Shown: one piece after another, positions 5,075-9,519 of the stretch
Position numbering within the stretch: position 1 is the first letter of the stretch
How the letters are laid out: each line of letters starts with the position of its first letter
DNA from: Bacteroidota bacterium
Lineage (GTDB): Bacteria > Bacteroidota > Bacteroidia > Chitinophagales > Chitinophagaceae
Direction: 5' to 3'
Length of the DNA stretch: 9,519 nucleotides
Assembly (NCBI GenBank): GCA_028876035.1
Contig: JAGWTK010000126.1
Location: 1 to 9,519 of the forward strand
Position numbers and translations under genes: made by a program
The notes under the pieces: generated by a model
Told to the model about the DNA's origin: nothing
What the model saw: the letters and a program-made list of their open reading frames with translations, nothing else
The model's database searches: none

Positions 5075-6409
5075 GTGAACAAACTTATAAAGACACTCAA
5101 AAATATCTGGGGCATTGCCGAGCTGAAGAGCAAGATATTGGTAACACTTTCTTTCCTGCTGGTGTATCGTTTCGGAACGCATATCGTGCTGCCCGGTCTG
5201 GACCCCAACAAAATCAACCTCAAGAGTGCTAAATCAGGCGCCCTGGGTTTGATTGATGCCTTTGCAGGTGGTGCATTCTCCCAGGCGTCCATTTTTGCCC
5301 TTGGTATCATGCCCTATATCTCCGCTTCCATCTTCATGCAGCTCATGACCATCCTGGTGCCGCAGTTTCAGAAGATCCAGAAAGAAGGAGACAGCGGTCG
5401 CAAAAAGATCAACCAGTGGACCCGTTACCTTACTGTAATCGTTACCCTGGTACAGGCGAGCGCCTATGTTACCTATGTAAAGACAGTGAACGCTGAAGCA
5501 CTGCTCCAAAGCTTTACCGGTTACTTTGCCATCACTACTACCATCCTCCTCACCGCAGGTACTTTGTTTGTAATGTGGCTGGGAGAAAAAATCACTGATA
5601 AAGGATTGGGTAACGGTACTTCGATCATCATCATGATCGGTATCCTCGCCCGTTTGCCCCAGAACCTGTTCCAGGAATGGGAAGCAAAAAGCAACCGTGG
5701 CGGTGGTGGTTTGCTGATTTATATCATCGAGATCGCCATCCTGATCGCTGTAATCATGGGATTGATAGTACTGGTACAGGGTGTTCGCAAAATTCCTGTA
5801 AACTATGCCAAGCAAATTGTAGGCAACCGCCAGTTTGGTGGGGCCCGCCAGTTCCTGCCGCTGAAGGTGAATGGTGCCGGTGTAATGCCCATCATCTTTG
5901 CACAGGCCATCATGTTCCTGCCCACACTGATTTCTTATACCAAATTTGAAAACAGTGCAGGTATCGCGCGGATATTCGCAGATCCAAAAGATCCCTGGCA
6001 TATGATCATTTATGCAGTGATCGTGGTTGGATTTACCTTCCTCTACACCGCATTGATCTTTAATCCCAAGCAAATTGCCGACGATCTTAAACGTAATAAC
6101 GGGTTTATCCCCGGCGTAAAACCAGGACAGCCTACTGCAGATTATATCGGAGCCGTAATGGACCGTATCACCCTGCCAGGCGCCATTCTCCTGGCAATCG
6201 TGGGTATCCTACCGGGTTTTGCGCAGCTCGCGGGCGTAACACAGGGCTTTGCCTCCTTCTTCGGCGGTACCTCACTGCTGATTATGGTGGGTGTAATCCT
6301 GGATACACTGCAGCAGATCGAAACACAGTTGCTGATGCGTCAGTACGATGGTTTGATGAAGAGCGGCCGCATCCAGGGACGTCAAAATTTACAGTCTACC
6401 ACTATTTAA
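5075..6409 (+). CDS. secY: Preprotein translocase channel subunit SecY
   Basis: SecY is the pore of the SecYEG translocon in the inner membrane, passing unfolded proteins outward and inserting membrane proteins. The 444-residue product has ten hydrophobic segments near residues 20-36, 70-95, 118-136, 149-170, 182-197, 212-236, 268-290, 308-330, 366-384 and 396-412. Family motifs seen include LGIMPYISASIFMQLM (76-91), IGNGTS-like GLGNGTSIIIMIGI (177-190), and FNPKQIADDLKRNNGFIPGV (329-348). The start is GTG at 5075: an in-frame TAG at 5066-5068 excludes an upstream start, and the MNKLIKTLKNIWGI N-terminus matches relatives. A strong terminator follows. Confidence 0.97.
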   Translation: MNKLIKTLKNIWGIAELKSKILVTLSFLLVYRFGTHIVLPGLDPNKINLKSAKSGALGLIDAFAGGAFSQASIFALGIMPYISASIFMQLMTILVPQFQKIQKEGDSGRKKINQWTRYLTVIVTLVQASAYVTYVKTVNAEALLQSFTGYFAITTTILLTAGTLFVMWLGEKITDKGLGNGTSIIIMIGILARLPQNLFQEWEAKSNRGGGGLLIYIIEIAILIAVIMGLIVLVQGVRKIPVNYAKQIVGNRQFGGARQFLPLKVNGAGVMPIIFAQAIMFLPTLISYTKFENSAGIARIFADPKDPWHMIIYAVIVVGFTFLYTALIFNPKQIADDLKRNNGFIPGVKPGQPTADYIGAVMDRITLPGAILLAIVGILPGFAQLAGVTQGFASFFGGTSLLIMVGVILDTLQQIETQLLMRQYDGLMKSGRIQGRQNLQSTTI

Positions 6410-6428
6410 GGTGGCAGCAATAAAACCG

Positions 6429-6467
6429 CAAAAGGCTGTATCGTTTCATGATACAGCCTTTTGTTTT
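6429..6467 (+). terminator. Strong intrinsic terminator after secY
   Basis: Bases 6429-6442 and 6450-6463 form a perfect 14-pair stem with a seven-base loop (6443-6449), followed by TTTT at 6464-6467. It begins 19 bases after the secY stop and probably ends most spc-operon transcripts. It stops only 13 bases before the map start codon, so map must depend on readthrough or on a promoter lying upstream of the hairpin. Confidence 0.85.
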
Positions 6468-6480
6468 AGGAAGAAATCGT

Positions 6481-7278
6481 ATGATTCATTATAAGTCAGA
6501 AGCAGAAATTGAACTGATGCGGCAGAGCGCCCGCCTCGTGAGCAGCACACTTGCAGAAGTGGCGGCGATACTGAAGCCGGGCATTACTACCTTATCTATC
6601 GACAATATGATTGCGGAGATTATCCGCTCGCACGGGGCGGTGCCGTCTTTTTTGCATTACCATGGCTATCCGTTCAACTCATGTATCTCGGTAAACGACG
6701 TGGTAGTACATGGTTTCCCCACGAAGAATGAACTGAAGGAAGGCGATATCGTTTCGGTGGATATTGGCGTGTACAAAAACGGTTTCCATGGCGATCACGC
6801 GTATACATTTGCGATCGGCGATCCTGGTCCGGACGTCATGCAGCTGATTACAGTCACCAAAGAATCGCTGTACAAGGGCATCGAAAAAGCCGTTGATGGA
6901 AACCGTGTGGGAGATATCTCATTTGCTATCCAGGAACACACCGAAAAGAAACATGGGTATGGCGTGGTGAGGGAATTGGTAGGGCATGGACTCGGAAAAA
7001 GTATGCACGAAGATCCGCAGGTACCCAACTATGGCAAAAGAGGTAGTGGGCCGAAAATGAAGGAAGGACTGGTTTTGGCCATCGAACCAATGATCAATCT
7101 CGGCAAAAAAGAAGTGTATACAGAAGATGATGGCTGGACAGTAAGAACAAAAGACCATACACCTTCTGTGCATTTCGAACACGATGTGTGTGTGCGGAAG
7201 GGAAAGGCCGATATTCTGTCTGATTACAGTATTATCGAGAAAGCCGAAAAAGCAAATCCCCACCTTTTTACGGTATAA
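6481..7278 (+). CDS. map: Type I methionine aminopeptidase
   Basis: Map removes the initiator methionine from new proteins in the cytoplasm using a two-metal site. The 265-residue product has the pita-bread fold motifs with all five expected ligands: D94 (VSVDIG), D105 (HGDHAYTF), H169 (GHGLG), E202 (AIEPM) and E233 (HFEHDV). The substrate-side histidines H77 (VVHGFP) and H176 (SMHEDP) are also present. About 20 residues extend past the usual core end. The ATG at 6481 is chosen over an in-frame ATG at 6448, because the latter lies in the secY terminator loop and homologues start near MIxYKxEEEIE. AGGAAG at 6468-6473 may help initiation. secY-map order is common. Confidence 0.96.
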   Translation: MIHYKSEAEIELMRQSARLVSSTLAEVAAILKPGITTLSIDNMIAEIIRSHGAVPSFLHYHGYPFNSCISVNDVVVHGFPTKNELKEGDIVSVDIGVYKNGFHGDHAYTFAIGDPGPDVMQLITVTKESLYKGIEKAVDGNRVGDISFAIQEHTEKKHGYGVVRELVGHGLGKSMHEDPQVPNYGKRGSGPKMKEGLVLAIEPMINLGKKEVYTEDDGWTVRTKDHTPSVHFEHDVCVRKGKADILSDYSIIEKAEKANPHLFTV

Positions 7279-7301
7279 TTCTGTTTTGAACTGTTGTTTT
7301 T

Positions 7302-7329
7302 AACCCTCCATGTGAGGGTTTTATTTTTT
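7302..7329 (+). terminator. Intrinsic terminator after map
   Basis: AACCCTC (7302-7308) pairs exactly with GAGGGTT (7314-7320) around a five-base loop, followed by a T-rich run (TTATTTTTT, 7321-7329). It lies 23 bases after the map stop and marks the end of the ribosomal/secretion block. The next gene starts 23 bases later. Confidence 0.8.
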
Positions 7330-7352
7330 AATTTAGGGAACAAAATTGGGGA

Positions 7353-8219
7353 ATGGACCAGGAACAGCTGCCAGACAATCAACCGGGAGAATTCAGTAAA
7401 GATCCAAAGGAAAACCTTCGAATCGAAAATGAGATCCTGCGTATCAAGGTGCAAACCGAACTCGGTGGCGTGTACGAAGGCGACGAGAACATCCCACCTG
7501 AACTCGAAAATGAATTCCTGAAAAACATACTGGCCTTTGAGCACCGCTATGCCCGGATCAAAATGGTGAAGGTGAAAGAACTCCTGGGCAATCCAGCATT
7601 TCCTTTGTCAAAAGAATTGAGCGAGGATGCAATTGAGGCAAGGTTTGCTGAACTTGAAGCGCTGCTGTCCGACAAAAACATAGTAGTTGAATTTACCCAA
7701 CCCCGCCCGCTGCGTTTTAAATACCGGTTTATTACGGAAGAACTGTTTGAACACGAAACCGATGATATGCAGGTAGAAGGGATGACGAAATATTTTAACT
7801 ACGAAGAATTCTATCCCGATCATGAATCAGACATCAGGGAAAGCGCGATAAAGTTCCTGGCCGACTGGTTCCAGCGCAAAACAGATGCTGCCAAATGGTA
7901 CCTCGATGAAAGGTTTATTCAGCCCGATGGCAAAACTTTTACAAGGGAAGAAATGCTGCAGTCGTTCCGTAAAGTCTTCGCCGCGTATACCGTATTTGAA
8001 GATTGTGGCTATATTATGGAAGAAGTGAAATTTGAACTGGACGATCAGCAGGGACCGCTGAACCAGGGAATGGGTTTTGCAGAGGGTATGGTTAAATACA
8101 CTGCGGTCCTGGAAAGCGGCGAACGAAAAGAAATGGAAGGTCCGTTCAAATTCTATTTTTCGCGTAGCTATAACCGTTGGCTTATCTATTTCTTTTACCT
8201 TACCGGATTCAATGCCTGA
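7353..8219 (+). CDS. Unrecognised 288-residue protein, possible NTF2-like C-terminal domain
   Basis: I do not recognise this protein. It has no signal peptide or membrane segment and is acidic, so it is probably cytoplasmic. Residues 20-75 are charged and helical, with a short coiled-coil-like stretch (ENLRIENEILRIKVQ). Residues 88-106 form another acidic helix, and 110-130 look beta-rich. The C-terminal part (about 160-286) has helices, then strands (MVKYTAVLES, KFYFSR, RWLIYFFYLTGF) that resemble the end of NTF2-like domains; this is a fold guess, not a match. The ATG at 7353 follows a terminator and an A-rich leader. Its last eight bases overlap the next gene, suggesting coupled translation and perhaps a linked role. 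Confidence 0.85.
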   Translation: MDQEQLPDNQPGEFSKDPKENLRIENEILRIKVQTELGGVYEGDENIPPELENEFLKNILAFEHRYARIKMVKVKELLGNPAFPLSKELSEDAIEARFAELEALLSDKNIVVEFTQPRPLRFKYRFITEELFEHETDDMQVEGMTKYFNYEEFYPDHESDIRESAIKFLADWFQRKTDAAKWYLDERFIQPDGKTFTREEMLQSFRKVFAAYTVFEDCGYIMEEVKFELDDQQGPLNQGMGFAEGMVKYTAVLESGERKEMEGPFKFYFSRSYNRWLIYFFYLTGFNA

Positions 8220-9507
8220 TACGCTACCTTCTTTTTCTCACCGCCTTGTTGTTATTGGTGGTGGCGCTGCCGGATTCTTTTGCGCCGTGAATGCAGCCCG
8301 CATGGCGCCCGGGCTGGAAGTCATCCTCCTTGAAAAAACAAGCAAGCTACTAAGTAAAGTCAGTGTCAGTGGCGGTGGTCGCTGCAACCTTACCCATGCC
8401 TGCTTCGACAGGGATGAACTGATAAAGAACTATCCGCGCGGAATGCATTTTGTGCGCAAAGCCTTCCACCAGTTTTTTACAAAAGATACGGTTGAATGGT
8501 TTGAGGCGAGGGGTGTGGCGTTGAAAACGGAACAGGATGGTCGCATGTTCCCCGCATCCAACCGATCCGAAACAATCGTGCAGTGCCTGCGTGCGGAAGC
8601 CGCGCGTTACGGCGTACGTGTAATGACGAATGCGGCGGTGACGGCCATCCACCCAATACCTGCGGTCGATGAAGCTTCTGGTCGTAAACAAGCCCGCTTC
8701 AGGTTGGCGGTTGCAGGCGCGGCATTACATTCATTACCCGATGAACTGGAATGTGATTTTGTGTGTGTAGCCTGCGGCGGGTTCGCGAAACCTGCGATGT
8801 TCAGCTGGTTGCAGGAACTGGGACATTCTTTTGAGCCGCCCTTACCATCGCTGTTCACGTTTAATTTACCGAAACATCCCATCACGGCGTTGATGGGCGT
8901 GAGTGTGCCCGATGTGCTGGTGAAGATCGCTGGTACCAAATGGAGCATGCAGGGTCCTTTACTAATAACGCACTGGGGATGCAGTGGGCCGGCTATCTTA
9001 AAACTGAGTGCCTGGGCAGCGCGTGATTTGGCAGCTTTGGATTATCATTTTACAGCGGTTGTAAACTGGTTGCCATCGTTCAATGAGCACAGCCTGCGCT
9101 TTGCCTTTGATCAGCACCGAAAAGAACTGGCGCCGCAAAAGATTGGGAATAAGAATCCCTTTGGATTACCGGCGCGACTATGGGAATTTTTTCTGGGTGC
9201 ACAAAACATCAAAGACGATACCCGCTGGGCCGATTTGAAGGCATCTGCCCAAAACGCGCTCATAAAAATGCTCTGTGCGATGGAACTTCCCGTTACCGGC
9301 AAAACCACCTTCAAGGAAGAATTTGTTACAGCGGGCGGAATACGCTTGTCTGAGATCGATCCATCCACCATGATGAGCAGAAAACTGGATGGATTATATT
9401 TCGCCGGCGAAATCATGGACGTAGATGGCGTAACCGGAGGCTTTAATTTTCAGCATGCCTGGACGAGTGGGTTTATCGTCGCAAAGTCGGTAGTCCGTAG
9501 TCTTTAG
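8212..9507 (+). CDS. HI0933/BaiN-like FAD-dependent oxidoreductase
   Basis: The 431-residue product is a flavoprotein of the HI0933/YhiN/BaiN family, predicted to bind FAD in the cytoplasm; substrates are unknown for most members. The N-terminus has the dinucleotide-binding GGGAAG (16-21) with the acidic E41 at the end of the second strand. The family mark SGGGRCNLTH lies at 53-62. Near the C-terminus is GLYFAGEIMDVDGVTGGFNF followed by QHAWTSG, the second FAD-contact block. The start ATG at 8212 overlaps the end of the previous gene (stop 8217-8219); the frame is open further upstream but only as a shadow of that gene. The last codons and the TAG stop lie in a heptad repeat. Confidence 0.93.
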   Translation: MPDTLPSFSHRLVVIGGGAAGFFCAVNAARMAPGLEVILLEKTSKLLSKVSVSGGGRCNLTHACFDRDELIKNYPRGMHFVRKAFHQFFTKDTVEWFEARGVALKTEQDGRMFPASNRSETIVQCLRAEAARYGVRVMTNAAVTAIHPIPAVDEASGRKQARFRLAVAGAALHSLPDELECDFVCVACGGFAKPAMFSWLQELGHSFEPPLPSLFTFNLPKHPITALMGVSVPDVLVKIAGTKWSMQGPLLITHWGCSGPAILKLSAWAARDLAALDYHFTAVVNWLPSFNEHSLRFAFDQHRKELAPQKIGNKNPFGLPARLWEFFLGAQNIKDDTRWADLKASAQNALIKMLCAMELPVTGKTTFKEEFVTAGGIRLSEIDPSTMMSRKLDGLYFAGEIMDVDGVTGGFNFQHAWTSGFIVAKSVVRSL

Positions 9508-9518
9508 TCTTTAGTCAA
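9484..9518. repeat. WAGTCNN heptad array running across the stop codon
   Basis: From 9484 five 7-base units fit WAGTCNN (starts 9484, 9491, 9498, 9505, 9512); TAGTCTT at 9498 and 9505 is exact. By hand count neighbours agree at 22/28 positions. The first three units are inside the flavoprotein gene and encode its last residues; the fourth supplies the TAG stop at 9505-9507. The array reaches the window end, so its full length is unknown. Confidence 0.75.
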
Positions 9519-9519
9519 T

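Noticed and set aside
5234..6073. Long open frame on the - strand opposite secY
   Set aside because: The product is rich in His, Asp, Gln and Gly with no domain look; it is the mirror of secY codon use.
6448..6480. ATG at 6448 as the map start
   Set aside because: It lies in the loop of the secY terminator and would encode part of the stem; homologues start near the ATG at 6481.
7294..7336. Bacteroidota-type promoter (TTTG and TAnnTTTG) before the unknown gene
   Set aside because: TAATTTAG at 7329-7336 resembles the -7 box, but no TTTG lies at the required distance, and it overlaps the terminator T-run.
8077..8211. Longer N-terminus of the flavoprotein from 8077
   Set aside because: This stretch overlaps 140 bases of the upstream gene in another frame and has no family similarity; the FAD motif is correctly placed from the ATG at 8212.
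181..9519. CRISPR array as an explanation of the spacer repeats
   Set aside because: The units are only 7-8 bases, directly tandem and degenerate, with no spacers and no cas genes.

Overview
The window is a stretch of a bacterial chromosome carrying most of the ribosomal-protein spc operon, all on the + strand. It begins inside rpsQ (S17) and runs rplN, rplX, rplE, rpsN, rpsH, rplF, rplR, rpsE, rpmD, rplO and secY. These are followed by map (methionine aminopeptidase), an unrecognised 288-residue protein, and a HI0933/BaiN-like flavoprotein that ends 12 bases before the window edge. No RNA gene, insertion sequence, CRISPR array or phage gene was seen.

The organism is most likely a member of the Bacteroidota, probably near Chitinophagaceae (inference). 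Start codons mostly lack a Shine-Dalgarno sequence and follow A-rich leaders. The S5, L5, S8 and SecY sequences look like those of that phylum. The zinc-free 89-residue S14 and the secY-map order also fit. Base composition is moderate.

Layout: 1-5007 holds ribosomal proteins, 5075-6409 secY, then a strong hairpin terminator at 6429-6467. map (6481-7278) starts only 13 bases after that terminator and has its own terminator at 7302-7329. The unknown gene and the flavoprotein gene overlap by 8 bases and look co-translated. The infA-rpmJ-rpsM genes that commonly follow secY/map in this phylum are not here.

The most unusual thing is in the spacers. Inside an operon whose gaps are usually very short, many gaps are 70-130 bases long. 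Several of these carry degenerate tandem repeats with a 7-base period (8 in one case), often about five units or 35 bases long. The repeat words differ between spacers. In several cases a block faces an inverted partner and can form a hairpin. The same kind of heptad array starts inside the 3' end of the last gene and supplies its stop codon. Other spacers hold unrelated hairpins or palindromes: before rplN, before rplR, and across the rplO stop. The resemblance to the heptameric short tandem repeats (STRR) of cyanobacteria is noted as an analogy only.
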